Shown piece after piece: positions 14,723 through 23,975 of a DNA stretch of 56,206 nucleotides. Source of the stretch: Alphaproteobacteria bacterium (lineage in GTDB: Bacteria > Pseudomonadota > Alphaproteobacteria > Acetobacterales > Acetobacteraceae); assembly GCA_026400815.1 (NCBI GenBank), contig JAPLOI010000013.1, forward strand, positions 1-56,206, read 5' to 3'. Below the pieces are notes generated by a model. That model made no database searches. It was given only the letters and a program-made list of their open reading frames with translations, and was not told the origin of the DNA. Every line of letters starts with the position of its first letter. Position 1 is the stretch's first letter. The position numbers and the translations under genes are program-made.

Positions 14723-15421
14723 TCAAACAGCGCGGCGGCGGCGAGCGGCAAACAAGCCCAGCAGGCCGGCGCCGAGCAGCGCCATGCTGGCGGGCTCCGG
14801 CGTGGCGGTGGGGGGCTGCTCGATCGGCGTTATGTTGGTGAGCGTCAGCCAGCCCTGGCGGGGGGTCTCGCACTCCTGATTCTCAAAGTCGAAAAGCTCG
14901 CAGGTTCCATTCGTGCGGCGGAACGTCCCGTTCAGCGCGGGGAACTCCGTCTCCACGGAGAGCGAAGGACGCAACTCAATGACCGAGCCTTGGATCTCGT
15001 CGTTCATGGCGTTCACCAATTCGGCGGGAAACCAGGTGAGCGAGAGGCGGAAATCACCATCCTCGTTATAGAACTCAACACCCGTGTTGTAGGTGGAAGC
15101 GGGCGAATACCCATCTCCACCGCTGACATAGGTATTGGCGAACAACGTCGGATCCGTCCCGCCAAAGGTTCCTGGAGACGTCGAAATATTCCACGAGCTC
15201 ATCGTGAACGTGGAAGCACCGGTGCGGGTCAAGGTGAACGAGCCGGTAGCGTCGGCACCCTCCGCCTCAAAGCCTGGATTCGTATAATTGCCGGCAACGC
15301 GTTCCGCATTGCGGTACCAGTACAAATCCACGGACCAAGTGTAATCCTGGGCATTTGCAGTGGAAGCTGCTGCACCGATCAGCGCCGCCGCTCCAACAAA
15401 TCCCTTCAAAAATTTGTTCAC
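14723..15421 (-). CDS. Secreted PEP-CTERM protein
   Basis: About 232 residues from GTG 15421, which has GGAGAAGG just upstream; a longer frame to 15541 looks untranslated. It has a signal peptide (FLKGFVGAAALIGAAASTANA) and a beta-rich secreted body of about 170 residues. The tripartite C-terminal sorting signal is TPEPASMALLGAGLLGLFAARRRRAV (PEP motif, hydrophobic helix, Arg cluster). PEP-CTERM proteins are processed by exosortase/EpsH at the inner membrane and go to the cell surface or exopolysaccharide matrix. No exosortase gene is in the window. The body is not recognised, and the two Cys near residue 195-205 may pair. Confidence 0.88.
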   Translation of the reverse strand: MNKFLKGFVGAAALIGAAASTANAQDYTWSVDLYWYRNAERVAGNYTNPGFEAEGADATGSFTLTRTGASTFTMSSWNISTSPGTFGGTDPTLFANTYVSGGDGYSPASTYNTGVEFYNEDGDFRLSLTWFPAELVNAMNDEIQGSVIELRPSLSVETEFPALNGTFRRTNGTCELFDFENQECETPRQGWLTLTNITPIEQPPTATPEPASMALLGAGLLGLFAARRRRAV

Positions 15422-15740
15422 CAAACCTTCTCCATTTTTTGCTTTCGTCCCCGGAGACGGATCACCGATAGGCCGCGAGCGAGCCGCAGCATTAATCAGG
15501 AACGCTGTTGCAAGCAGCATGCCAGAGCATGAAAACGACATGCTTTCAATAGGTTAATCGGGCCCCGATGCATGCTGGAGCATCCTATCGTCGCCGAGTG
15601 TAAATTTATCCGACACTGGATCCAGGAGGTATGCAGGTAGGACGGCGCAGATGTGGGATGAAGGCGTTTCTTATCAACATCTTAACGTGATGTGCAGAGT
15701 GCCGGATGGTGTAAAGTAATCCGACTCTGAACGACCACGG
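15422..15740. other. Promoter region between PEP-CTERM and hydrolase genes
   Basis: About 320 bases lie between divergent genes. Composition is less GC-rich than the flanking genes and no coding frame is convincing. It must hold both promoters, but I cannot place -35/-10 boxes with confidence. Confidence 0.4.
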
Positions 15741-16637
15741 ATGCCGCCGATGCCATCGCCTGGCCTGCCCGCCTGGGCCTCTGTTCTGCTCGCCCTCGCG
15801 GCTGGGCTCGCGGCACTCTATGGCATTGTGATCGCATCGCTTTTTCTGCTGCAACGGCAGATCCTGTTCCGGCCGGCGCAGGACCGGCCGGACTTCGCGC
15901 GGGTGGAGGTGGCGGGGCTGGAGGAGGTGGCATTGCCGACCGCGGACGGGTTGCGGCTGCTGGCCTGGTTCCTGCCGCCGCGGGGCGAGGGGCCGGTGCT
16001 GCTGTTCCTGCACGGGAACGGGGGGCATATCGGCCATCGCACCGAGCGCATCCGGCGCTTCGCGGCACAGGGATGGGGCGTGCTGCTGGTGGAATACCGC
16101 GGCTATGGCGGCACGCCGGGCACGCCAAGCGAGGCCGGGCTGCGGCTGGATGCGGCGGCCGGGCTGGCGGCGCTGCGGGCGCGCGGGATTGCGGACGGGC
16201 GGATCGTGCTGTGGGGGGAATCCCTGGGCAGCGGCCTGGCGACGTGGCTCGCGGCGCGGGAGCCCGTGGGGGCAGTGGTGCTGGAGACGCCGTATACCTC
16301 CATCACCGCGGTGGCCAAGCGGCGCTACCCCTTCGCGCCGGTGGACGCGCTGCTGCGCGACCGGTTCGACTCCCTGGTGCACATGCCGGCGATCCGCAGC
16401 CCGGTGCTGGTGCTGGTGGCGGGGCGGGACGTGATCGTGCCACCAGACATGGGCCACGCGATCCACGCCGCCGCGCCCGACGGGGAGCTGTGGGTGGCAG
16501 AACAGGGCGGGCACACCGACCTGATGCAGCATGGCGCGATCGAGGCGGTGGCGGGGTTCCTGCGCCGGCGCCTGCCCGCCATGCCCACGGCTGATGGCTT
16601 GCCTCGGCCCGCCGGCGTTGCGACAACCGTGCCATGA
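15741..16637 (+). CDS. Membrane-anchored alpha/beta hydrolase (BEM46/ABHD13-like)
   Basis: The 298-residue product has an N-terminal transmembrane anchor (VLLALAAGLAALYGIVIASL), then QRQILFRPAQDRP. The hydrolase core includes FLHGNGGHIGHR, VEYRGYGGTPGTPSE, the nucleophile elbow LWGESLGSGLA with an intact Ser, LVAGRDVIVPP and a catalytic-type His in EQGGHTDL. This arrangement matches the BEM46/ABHD13 group of membrane-tethered serine hydrolases with unknown substrates. It overlaps the next gene by four bases (ATGA), so it belongs with the two peptidases in one operon. Confidence 0.88.
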   Translation: MPPMPSPGLPAWASVLLALAAGLAALYGIVIASLFLLQRQILFRPAQDRPDFARVEVAGLEEVALPTADGLRLLAWFLPPRGEGPVLLFLHGNGGHIGHRTERIRRFAAQGWGVLLVEYRGYGGTPGTPSEAGLRLDAAAGLAALRARGIADGRIVLWGESLGSGLATWLAAREPVGAVVLETPYTSITAVAKRRYPFAPVDALLRDRFDSLVHMPAIRSPVLVLVAGRDVIVPPDMGHAIHAAAPDGELWVAEQGGHTDLMQHGAIEAVAGFLRRRLPAMPTADGLPRPAGVATTVP

Positions 16638-17656
16638 CACCTGCACGCGCGCGCGACCTGGGGCTGGCCTGTGGAAAACTGCCGCCGGGGCGGCTCAACC
16701 GCATCAGCGACGTGCCGGGCGTGACCGTGGGCCACTGTACTCTTCTTGATGGCGACATCCGCACCGGGGTGACGGCGATCCGCCCGCATGCCGGGGACAT
16801 CTTCCGCGACAAGCCGGTGGCGGCGAGCCACGTGCTGAACGGGTTCGGCAAGAGCATCGGCCTGATGCAGGTGGACGAGCTCGGCCAGCTGGAGACGCCG
16901 GTGCTGCTGACCAACACTCTCTCGGTCGGCACCTGCGGCACGGCGCTGATCCGCCGGGCGGTGGCGGAGAACCCGCGCATCGGGCGGCAGACCAGCACCG
17001 TCAACCCCGTGGTGGGCGAGTGCAACGACGGGTATCTGAACGATATCCAGGCCCTGGCGGTGACGGAGGCCGATGCGCTGGCGGCGCTGGATGCCACGAC
17101 GGAGGCGTTCGAGGTGGGCGCGGTGGGCGCCGGGGCGGGCATGAGCTGCTTCGGCTTCAAGGGCGGGATTGGCAGTGCGTCGCGCCTGGTGCGGCTGGAC
17201 AAGGCGGCGTTCCATCTCGGCGTGCTGGTGCTGGCGAATTTCGGGCGGGCGGGGGATCTGATGCTGCCGGATGGGCGCGTGGTGGCGCCGCCCAAGGCGG
17301 AGGCGGTGCCGGAGCGTGGCTCGGTGATCGTGGTGATCGCCACCGACGTGCCGCTGGAGCACCGGCAGCTGCAGCGGGTGATCCGCCGCGCAGGCGCCGG
17401 GCTGGCGCGGGTGGGCAGCTTCTATGGCCATGGCAGCGGCGACACCTTCCTGGGCTTCACCACCGCGAACCGGGTGCCGCATGACGGGAAGGCGGACATT
17501 CTGCCGATGCGCGCGATTGCGGAGGGAAAAATCGACCTGCTGTTCGAGGCCGCGGCCGAAGCGACGCAGGAAGCGGTGCTGGATGCGCTGGCGGCCGCCC
17601 CCACCACGGTGGGGCGGGCGGGGCATGTGCGGCCGGGCTTGGCGGATTCCTTATAG
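16634..17656 (+). CDS. P1-family aminopeptidase (DmpA/BapA type)
   Basis: The 340-residue N-terminal-nucleophile enzyme of the DmpA/BapA family (L-aminopeptidase / D-Ala-esterase, beta-peptidyl aminopeptidase) is made as an inactive precursor that cuts itself. The opening is NRISDVPGVTVGHCTL. Conserved VLLTNTLSVGT, VNPVVGECNDGYLND and FGFKGGIGSASR follow. The predicted cleavage site is Gly229-Ser230 in RGSVIVVIATDVPL, leaving Ser230 as the new N-terminal nucleophile. FYGHGSGDTFLGFTTAN completes the active site. The next gene, another D-amino-acid-type peptidase, lies 11 bases downstream, suggesting a shared role in peptide salvage or cell-wall peptide turnover. Confidence 0.93.
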   Translation: MTPARARDLGLACGKLPPGRLNRISDVPGVTVGHCTLLDGDIRTGVTAIRPHAGDIFRDKPVAASHVLNGFGKSIGLMQVDELGQLETPVLLTNTLSVGTCGTALIRRAVAENPRIGRQTSTVNPVVGECNDGYLNDIQALAVTEADALAALDATTEAFEVGAVGAGAGMSCFGFKGGIGSASRLVRLDKAAFHLGVLVLANFGRAGDLMLPDGRVVAPPKAEAVPERGSVIVVIATDVPLEHRQLQRVIRRAGAGLARVGSFYGHGSGDTFLGFTTANRVPHDGKADILPMRAIAEGKIDLLFEAAAEATQEAVLDALAAAPTTVGRAGHVRPGLADSL

Positions 17657-17667
17657 AGGGGCGGGCG

Positions 17668-18486
17668 ATGCGGATCTTCATCTCGGCGGATATCGAAGGC
17701 GTGGCGGGCGTGGTGAACGCTCAGCAGGGCACGCCGGGGAACCCGGAATACGAGCGGGCACGGCGGCTGATGACGCAGGAGGTCAACGCGGCGATCGCCG
17801 GGGCCTTCGATGGCGGGGCCACCTACGTGCTGGTGAACGACAGCCACGGGCCGATGGTGAACCTGATCCCGGAGGACATGGACCCGCGCGCCGAATGCAT
17901 CATCGGCCGGCCGAAGCCGATGAACATGACGGCGGGGCTGGATGCCAGCTTCGATGCGGTGTTCTTCACCGGCTACCATTCCGGCGCCGGGCGGCATGGG
18001 GTGCTTTCGCATACCGTCAGCGGCTTTGCCTTCCAGGGCATCCGCATCAACGGCATCGAGACGGCGGAGGCAACGCTGTATGGCGCCTATGCCGGCAGCC
18101 TGGGCGTGCCCGTGGCGCTGCTGACCGGGGATGACCGGCTCGCGGAGCAGTGCCACGAGACCTTCCCCGGTTCGGTGATGGTGCAGGTGAAAACGGCGCT
18201 GGGGCATCGCTCTGCCCGCGCGCTGTCGCCGGAGATGGCGCGTGCGCGCATCCGCGAGGGGGCGGCGCAGGCGGTGCGCGCGATCCCGGGCTGCACGCCC
18301 TATGTAATTCCGCCGCCGTGCCGGCTGGAGGTGGATCTGGCGACGGTGGCGATGGCCGATCTGTGCGGGGCGGTGCCCGGCGCGGAACGCACCGGGCCGC
18401 GCGGGATCGCGTTCGAATGCCCCGGGATCACAGAGGCGCAGCAGTGGATCGGGGTGATGGCCACGATGTGCGGAACGCTGCGGTAG
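17668..18486 (+). CDS. dppA: M55-family D-aminopeptidase DppA
   Basis: The 272-residue zinc-dependent D-aminopeptidase resembles Bacillus DppA. The metal-site signature SADIEGV (SxDxEG) is at residues 6-12. VNDSHGPMVNL, FTGYHSGAG (metal and catalytic His region) and HTVSGFAFQGIRING follow. Family enzymes release D-Ala from short D-peptides, as in salvage of peptidoglycan pieces, and form decamers. It is the last gene of the hydrolase/P1-peptidase/dppA operon. All visible motifs are intact. Confidence 0.93.
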   Translation: MRIFISADIEGVAGVVNAQQGTPGNPEYERARRLMTQEVNAAIAGAFDGGATYVLVNDSHGPMVNLIPEDMDPRAECIIGRPKPMNMTAGLDASFDAVFFTGYHSGAGRHGVLSHTVSGFAFQGIRINGIETAEATLYGAYAGSLGVPVALLTGDDRLAEQCHETFPGSVMVQVKTALGHRSARALSPEMARARIREGAAQAVRAIPGCTPYVIPPPCRLEVDLATVAMADLCGAVPGAERTGPRGIAFECPGITEAQQWIGVMATMCGTLR

Positions 18487-18502
18487 GGAAGGTACTGCGC
18501 CC

Positions 18503-20158
18503 CTACTCCGCTTTGGACAGCATCCGCATAAGGGCGCGGGGGCCGCTGAGCTCCGTCAGGGCGGCGGGATCGGGGATGCGCCCCCCGTTGCCGCGCACGC
18601 GCAAGACTTCTACCGGCGCGCGCCCCTCGGTGATGAACACTCGCTCGAACCTGCCGGGCGCTTGCTCGAGCAGCGTGGTGAACTGGCCGATATGGCCCCA
18701 GGCGTCGGGCCGGGTGCTCCGCTGGAAGATCACAACGGCAACCCCGTAGCGGTCGATTGCCGGCAGGATTTCGGCCGGCGTCGCGAAACGCGGTTGATAA
18801 TCCGCATTGTTGAAGCCTCCGCCGCCCAGCAGCCGAGCCCCACGGATGACCCAGGCGCGGGGCCGGCGCGGCTCGGAGATGGCGATCTCGGCAATCAGGG
18901 CGGGTTCCGTCTCCGCGTCGGCGACAAGCAGGATGACGGGATTGGCGTGCGGCAGTTCCGTCTGCATCGCCGCAACGGCAGCGGCGAGCGTATCCTGCGG
19001 CTGCCTTGCAGGGGGCAACACGGCAAAGGCCGCCACGGCAACAGGGGCTGCGATGGCGAGGGCGCGCCACGCGGGCTGGCGCAGGCGCAGCACCAGGCGG
19101 CCGAGTTCGCAGCCGGCCAGCACCAGAAGCGCCGCCAAGGCGGGAAGGAGGTAGCGGTCCTGCAATGCAACGGGCACGGCCAGCAGGAAGAGGAAGACGG
19201 CCAGCGCGAGGCTGGCGCAGACGACCTCGATCATGGAGACGGCACCACGGTCGCCGCCGTTCCACAGCACGCGCCCCAGGCCAAGCAACGCAAAGGGGAC
19301 CGCGAGCGGGGTAAGCCCCTCGAGCAGGCTCGCCAGATTGTAGGTGGTTGCCAGGCGGACATACTCGACCCCCCAGGTGAACCGGAAGCCCTGTTCAGCG
19401 AAGCCGTGTGTCTTGAGATAGAGGGGCCCAACCAGCACCGCGACCACCACCGCGGGGAGATAGAAGCTTGGACGGAGCAGGAGATCCCATCGCCGCAGGA
19501 TCAACACACACAGCGGCGGGACAAGCGCGAGGGCGAGCGCATTGTATTTCACCAGCATGGCCGCCACGGCAATGGCACTGAACAGCAATGCGAGCCGCCA
19601 GGTGCCGCGAGCGAGGTAGGCGGCGTAGGCTCAGGCAGCGAGGAAGCTCGCGAGCGCGCAAGGCAGGTCGAGCATCAGTTCGGCCGCGGCGCGCTGGACC
19701 AGCGGGTTGGCCGCCATGAGCAGCCCGGCCACCAAGCCGCACGCCCAACCGGCCTGGCGCGCAACAGCCAGCCCGACGGCCGCGCCAGTCAGCGCCGCGA
19801 CGACGCCGGACAGCAGCAGGACGCTTGCCTTCGAGGTTCCCGCCACCACCATCCAGACCGCCAGAACGCCATGGTAGAGCGGCGGCCACAGGCCGAAACC
19901 GGTCAGCGGCAGGTGCGCGTGATAGTCGATCACAAAACGAAGAGGGTTGCCGCTGAGCGTGCCCGGCAAGCCGCGCAACCAGTCATGGACGGCCAGCCCG
20001 GTGACGTAGTGGGCTGCGGCGTCGTTTGCGATGAACCCCGTATTGGCATCCCCCTGCCATTGGATTCCAACGACAACTGCGAGCAACAAGACAAAAAGAC
20101 CAGCGGCACGAGTGGCGCCGATCACAGTTACTGCCAGAAATGGCGAGGCTGATTGCAT
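18503..20158 (-). pseudogene. GT39-like membrane glycosyltransferase broken by one in-frame TGA
   Basis: One continuous frame from ATG 20158 to 18503 would encode about 551 residues, interrupted only by TGA at 19631-19633. The text on both sides joins without a shift (LPCALASFLAA, stop, AYAAYLARGTWRLALLF). The first part has multiple membrane helices and an acidic loop motif (GFIANDAAAHYVTG) of polyisoprenyl-phosphate-sugar-dependent enzymes. The second part continues helices and ends in a soluble domain (ALIAEIAISEPRRPRAWVIRG). A single-base change from a Trp or Arg codon explains it. It is divergent from the GT2 gene, its likely partner. A sequencing error or a split but working protein cannot be excluded. 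Confidence 0.8.
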
Positions 20159-20308
20159 AGAATGCCCGATCGCATGTGAGGTCCGTGCAACCCAAAAAAT
20201 GTGCAGGCCACGTTGATAACGAATTTGCATTCTGCACGCCGAAGCGGCAAGAGGATAGACCAGAGCGAGGGACGATCCGAGATACAGGAAGTTCCAGTGG
20301 CCGAATGC

Positions 20309-21556
20309 ATGACATTGAGTGGAGAGCCGCACGTGCTGAGTGGTCCAGGGAATGGCGTGAACATCGCGAGCGCCGCCGGGCCTGTCGGCCCGAACCTCGA
20401 ACTGACGATCCTGATGCCCTGCCTCAATGAGGCCGAGACGCTGGCGATTTGCATCGACAAAGCACAGGCGTATCTCGCCCGCAGCGGGATCGCGGGGGAA
20501 GTATTGATTGCCGACAACGGCAGCACCGACGGGTCACAGCAGATTGCGCGTGACCATGGGGCGCGGGTGGTGGACATCGCAGCGCGCGGCTACGGGTCGG
20601 CGCTCATCGGCGGCATCCATGCGGCGCGCGGGCGCTTCGTGATCATGGGCGACAGCGACGACAGCTACGACTTCTCCGATCTCGACCAGTTCGTGGCCAA
20701 GCTGCGCGATGGCTACGAGCTGGTGATGGGCAATCGGTTCAAGGGTGGGATCAAGCCCGGCGCGATGCCGGCGCTGCATCGCTACCTGGGCAATCCGGTG
20801 CTGACGATGGTCGGCCGGGTGTTCTTCCGCAGCCCCTGCGGTGACTTCCATTGTGGCCTGCGCGGCTTCGACCGCGCGGCGATGCTGTCCCTGGGGCTGT
20901 CCGCCCCCGGGATGGAGTTCGCCAGCGAGATGGTGGTGAAGGCGACCATCCAGCGCCGGCGGATCACGGAGGTGCCCACCACGCTCTCCCCCGACGGGCG
21001 CTCGCGCCCGCCCCATCTGCGCAGTTGGCGCGATGGCTGGCGGCACCTGCGGTTCCTGCTGATCTTCTCGCCACGCTGGCTGTTCCTGTATCCCGGCATG
21101 GCGTTTGCGGCGCTGGGCGCTTTGGTGATGGTTGGCCTGATGAGTGGCGAGAAGTTCTTTGCCGGCATCGGCTTTGGCATACACACGATGCTGTATGCCG
21201 GCATGGCGGTGGTGCTGGGGGTGCAGGCGATCCTGTTCTGGGTGTTCGCCAAGATCTATGGCGCCAGGGAGCGGATCGTGCCGCCCGATCCCGGGTTCTC
21301 CGCCGTTCTCGCCCGCACGACGCTGGAGCGCGGCCTGATCTTCGGCGGCCTGATGCTGATCGCCGGCATCCTGCTCGGCATCTATGCGCTGGGCGAATGG
21401 CAATCGGCCCGGTTCGGCTCGTTGGACCCGACCCGCACGATGCGACTGGTCATTCCATCCGCGGTGCTGGTGCTGACGGCGATGCAGGTTGTCTATGGCG
21501 CGTTCTTCGCGGCCCTGCTGGGCATCCGCGGCACACCAGACCCGGCGGCAAACTGA
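20309..21556 (+). CDS. GT2-family polyprenyl-phosphate glycosyltransferase
   Basis: The product is about 415 residues. An N-terminal GT-A catalytic domain (LTILMPCLNEAETL, IADNGSTDGSQQIA, the metal-binding GDSDDSYDFSD, MGNRFKGGIKPGAMP) is followed by CGDFHCGLRGFDR. At least four C-terminal membrane helices follow (about residues 255-410). This matches DPM1/GtrB-like enzymes that load a sugar on a polyprenyl phosphate carrier at the inner membrane. The GtrA-like protein and GT39 enzyme next to it would move and use that lipid-linked sugar. ATG 20309 is preferred over an in-frame start at 20201. Confidence 0.9.
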   Translation: MTLSGEPHVLSGPGNGVNIASAAGPVGPNLELTILMPCLNEAETLAICIDKAQAYLARSGIAGEVLIADNGSTDGSQQIARDHGARVVDIAARGYGSALIGGIHAARGRFVIMGDSDDSYDFSDLDQFVAKLRDGYELVMGNRFKGGIKPGAMPALHRYLGNPVLTMVGRVFFRSPCGDFHCGLRGFDRAAMLSLGLSAPGMEFASEMVVKATIQRRRITEVPTTLSPDGRSRPPHLRSWRDGWRHLRFLLIFSPRWLFLYPGMAFAALGALVMVGLMSGEKFFAGIGFGIHTMLYAGMAVVLGVQAILFWVFAKIYGARERIVPPDPGFSAVLARTTLERGLIFGGLMLIAGILLGIYALGEWQSARFGSLDPTRTMRLVIPSAVLVLTAMQVVYGAFFAALLGIRGTPDPAAN

Positions 21557-21572
21557 CGCGGCCGGGCAGCGC

Positions 21573-21968
21573 ATGCTGAGGGTGGAGGGCCGCGGCCGGG
21601 AGATCGCGCTGTTTCTGCTGGTGGGCGGTGGCAGCGCAGCGGCTTACACGGCGCTCGGCGTGCTGTTCACGTCCGGGCTGGAACTGCGCCCGAGCCTGGC
21701 GGTGTTACTGGCCCTGGCGATTGTCCTGCCGCCCACCTACCTGCTGCAGCGCGGGCTGACATTCCAATCACGCCGCGCCCATCGCAGTGCCTTCATGCGG
21801 TATCTGGCGACCCAGGCGATCAGCAACGGGGTCGCGATCCTGGGCGCGGAGTTGTTCGCCAACGCGATCCGGGCCCGGCCCTGGTTCGCGTTCATCGCCA
21901 TTGCTGTGCTGGTGGCGTGCCTCAATTACACCCTGCTGAAATCCTGGACCTTTCCACATGAACGATAG
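21573..21968 (+). CDS. GtrA-like membrane protein
   Basis: The 131-residue protein has four membrane helices: EIALFLLVGGGSAAAYTALGVLF at the start, ALAIVLPPTYLLQRGLTFQS, FMRYLATQAISNGVAILGAE, and a last helix ending LNYTLLKSWTFPHE. This is the GtrA family, thought to help flip polyprenyl-phosphate sugars across the inner membrane. It starts 16 bases after the GT2 gene and overlaps the methyltransferase gene by 11 bases. Confidence 0.9.
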   Translation: MLRVEGRGREIALFLLVGGGSAAAYTALGVLFTSGLELRPSLAVLLALAIVLPPTYLLQRGLTFQSRRAHRSAFMRYLATQAISNGVAILGAELFANAIRARPWFAFIAIAVLVACLNYTLLKSWTFPHER

Positions 21969-22650
21969 CGCGCCGAACGCGCAGTACAACATGGCCGGCG
22001 CGGATTCGCTGTCGATCCGCGTGGCGACGCGAATGCGGGAGCACATGTTCGAAAGCTTCATGCGCGAACTTCGCCCCACCGCGGCGGAAACCGTTGCGGA
22101 TGTGGGGGTGACGTCGGACCAGAGCTACACGTCGTCGAACTATTTCGAGCGGCTCTATCCCCACAAGCACCGCATTACCGCCTGCGGGCTGGATGACGCC
22201 CAGTTCCTGGAAACCCTTTACCCCGGGGTGCGGTTCGTCACGGCGAACGCGCTGGACCTGCCCTTCGAGTCCGCAAGCTTCGACCTGGTGCATTCCTCCG
22301 CCGTGCTGGAGCATGTCGGCAGCCTGGCGAATCAGGGCCGGATGCTGGCGGAATGCCTGCGCGTGGCGCGCCGCGGCGTATGCCTGACCACGCCCAATCG
22401 TTGGTATCCCATCGAGTTCCACACCCAGCTCCCGCTGGTGCATTGGCTGCCCAAGCCCTGGGGCCGCGCCGTGTTCCGGGCATTGGGCATGCCGTTCTTT
22501 GCGCGCGAGGAAAACCTGAACCTGATGACCCGGCGCGAGCTGGCGGGGCTTTCGGCACGGCATCCAGACTGGCAGTTCCGGTTTGCCTCGCCACGCCTGC
22601 TGGGCTGGATCAGCAATCTGGTTCTGATCGGAGAGCGGCGCGGGCCGTGA
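21958..22650 (+). CDS. SAM-dependent methyltransferase (type 11)
   Basis: The 230-residue class I methyltransferase has a weak motif I (TVADVGVTSDQSYTSSNYFE) and an Asp in TACGLDDAQFLE. Motif II/post-II is RFVTANALDLPFESASFDLV, followed by HSSAVLEHVG and CLTTPNRWYPIEFHTQLPLV. This pattern matches methyltransferases found in polysaccharide and lipid-linked glycan clusters. The glycine-rich loop is DVGVTSD rather than DxGxGxG, so cofactor binding may be atypical. It ends the GT2-GtrA-methyltransferase operon. Confidence 0.85.
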   Translation: MNDSAPNAQYNMAGADSLSIRVATRMREHMFESFMRELRPTAAETVADVGVTSDQSYTSSNYFERLYPHKHRITACGLDDAQFLETLYPGVRFVTANALDLPFESASFDLVHSSAVLEHVGSLANQGRMLAECLRVARRGVCLTTPNRWYPIEFHTQLPLVHWLPKPWGRAVFRALGMPFFAREENLNLMTRRELAGLSARHPDWQFRFASPRLLGWISNLVLIGERRGP

Positions 22651-22671
22651 GCCCTGCCCGGGGTGGAGCAA

Positions 22672-22703
22672 CACCTGGGTGGACCAGCACCTGGGTGGAC
22701 CAA
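22672..22703 (+). repeat. Two tandem 16-bp units
   Basis: CACCTGGGTGGACCAG (22672-22687) is followed directly by CACCTGGGTGGACCAA (22688-22703). It lies between the methyltransferase and asd genes. Just after it AGCCTT and AAGGCT can form a small hairpin. The role is unknown; the remaining intergenic DNA to 22857 shows no gene. Confidence 0.7.
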
Positions 22704-22857
22704 CAGTTGAGCCTTCGCCAAAGGCTGCTATGAACGGCCCGCTATCGAGCGACGCTGGCAGCCTTACGTCGGGCCGGCCGGCCGGGTTGGCAGACAGCAA
22801 TTGATCGCCGCCGGAACACGGCAGCGGTTTGCGCTGCAGCAGACTGGAGAATAGGAC

Positions 22858-23883
22858 ATGGCCTACAGGGTCGCAGTTGTGGGTGCCACCGGCGCGGTGG
22901 GCCGCGAGATGATCAAGACGCTGGTGGAGCGCAACTTCCCGGTGAGCGAAGTGGTGGCCCTGGCCTCCGCACGCTCCGTGGGGCAGGAGATCTCGTTCGG
23001 CGACAAGAAGGTGCTGAAGGTGAAGAACCTGGAGACCTTCGATTTCACCGGCTGGGATATCGGGCTGTTCAGCCCCGGCGCCTCCATCTCCGCCGTGCAT
23101 GCCCCGCGCGCGGCCGCCGCCGGCTGCGTGGTGATCGACAACACCAGCCACTTCCGCATGGACCACGATGTGCCGCTGGTGGTGCCGGAGGTGAACCCGC
23201 AGGCGCTGCTGAAGATCAAGCGCGGCATCATCGCCAACCCGAACTGCTCCACCATCCAGATGGTGGTGGCGCTGAAGCCGCTGCACGACAAGTACAAGAT
23301 CAAGCGCGTGGTGGTCTCCACCTACCAGTCCGTCTCCGGCGCGGGGAAGGAAGGGATGGACGAGCTGCTGCTACAGGCGCGCCGTTCGCTGGTGCACGAC
23401 CAGATCGTGCCGCAGCAATTCACCAAGCAGATCGCCTTCAACGTGATCCCGCATATCGACCGCTTCATGGATGACGGCTCCACCAAGGAAGAGTGGAAGA
23501 TGGTGGCCGAGACCCGGAAGATCCTGGACCCCGATATCAAGGTGTTCGCCACCTGCGTGCGTGTGCCGGTGTTCATCGGCCATTCCGAGGCGGTGAACGT
23601 GGAATTCGAGAACCCGGTAACGGTGGAGGGCGCGCGCGCCGCGTTCCGCCATGCGCCGGGCGTGCGGGTGATGGATACCCGCGAGGATGGCGGCTACATG
23701 ACCCCGCTGGAATGCGCCGGCGAGGACGACACCTATGTCAGCCGCATCCGGATCGACCCCACCGTGGAGCACGGCCTGGCGTTCTGGTGCGTCAGCGACA
23801 ACCTGCGCAAGGGTGCCGCGCTGAACGCGGTGCAGATCGCCGAGACGATGGTGGCCCAGGGGCTGCTGAAGAAGGCCGCCTGA
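22858..23883 (+). CDS. asd: Aspartate-semialdehyde dehydrogenase
   Basis: Asd reduces aspartyl phosphate to aspartate semialdehyde with NADPH, the branch point to Lys, diaminopimelate, Thr, Met and Ile. The 341 residues have the NADP-binding VVGATGAVGREMIKTL at the N-terminus and the catalytic Cys130 in IIANPNCSTIQM. The region after STYQSVSGAGKEGMDEL and VFATCVRVPVFIGHSEAV completes the substrate site. Length is normal. ATG 22858 follows GGAGAATAGGAC. Two small hairpins separate it from sdhC. Confidence 0.97.
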   Translation: MAYRVAVVGATGAVGREMIKTLVERNFPVSEVVALASARSVGQEISFGDKKVLKVKNLETFDFTGWDIGLFSPGASISAVHAPRAAAAGCVVIDNTSHFRMDHDVPLVVPEVNPQALLKIKRGIIANPNCSTIQMVVALKPLHDKYKIKRVVVSTYQSVSGAGKEGMDELLLQARRSLVHDQIVPQQFTKQIAFNVIPHIDRFMDDGSTKEEWKMVAETRKILDPDIKVFATCVRVPVFIGHSEAVNVEFENPVTVEGARAAFRHAPGVRVMDTREDGGYMTPLECAGEDDTYVSRIRIDPTVEHGLAFWCVSDNLRKGAALNAVQIAETMVAQGLLKKAA

Positions 23884-23937
23884 ACGCGGCTGGAATGCCG
23901 GGGTCGCGTTGACCCTGGCCGAGCGCAAGAGTATGGA

Positions 23938-23955
23938 CCCGGAACCGATTCCGGG
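23938..23955. terminator. Small stem between asd and sdhC
   Basis: CCCGGAA-CCGA-TTCCGGG is a perfect 7-bp stem at 23938-23955. GGGTC/GACCC at 23901-23915 forms another weak stem. Together they could attenuate read-through from asd. No U tract follows. Confidence 0.35.
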
Positions 23956-23975
23956 GGCCTGGGAGTAGTCGATAC

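Noticed and set aside
15422-15541. Longer start for the PEP-CTERM protein
   Set aside because: It would place 40 residues before a clear signal peptide. GTG 15421 has a good Shine-Dalgarno.
19631-19633. Selenocysteine reading of the TGA in the GT39 gene
   Set aside because: No SECIS-like stem directly follows, and the position lies in a membrane helix with no redox role, so a nonsense change is simpler.
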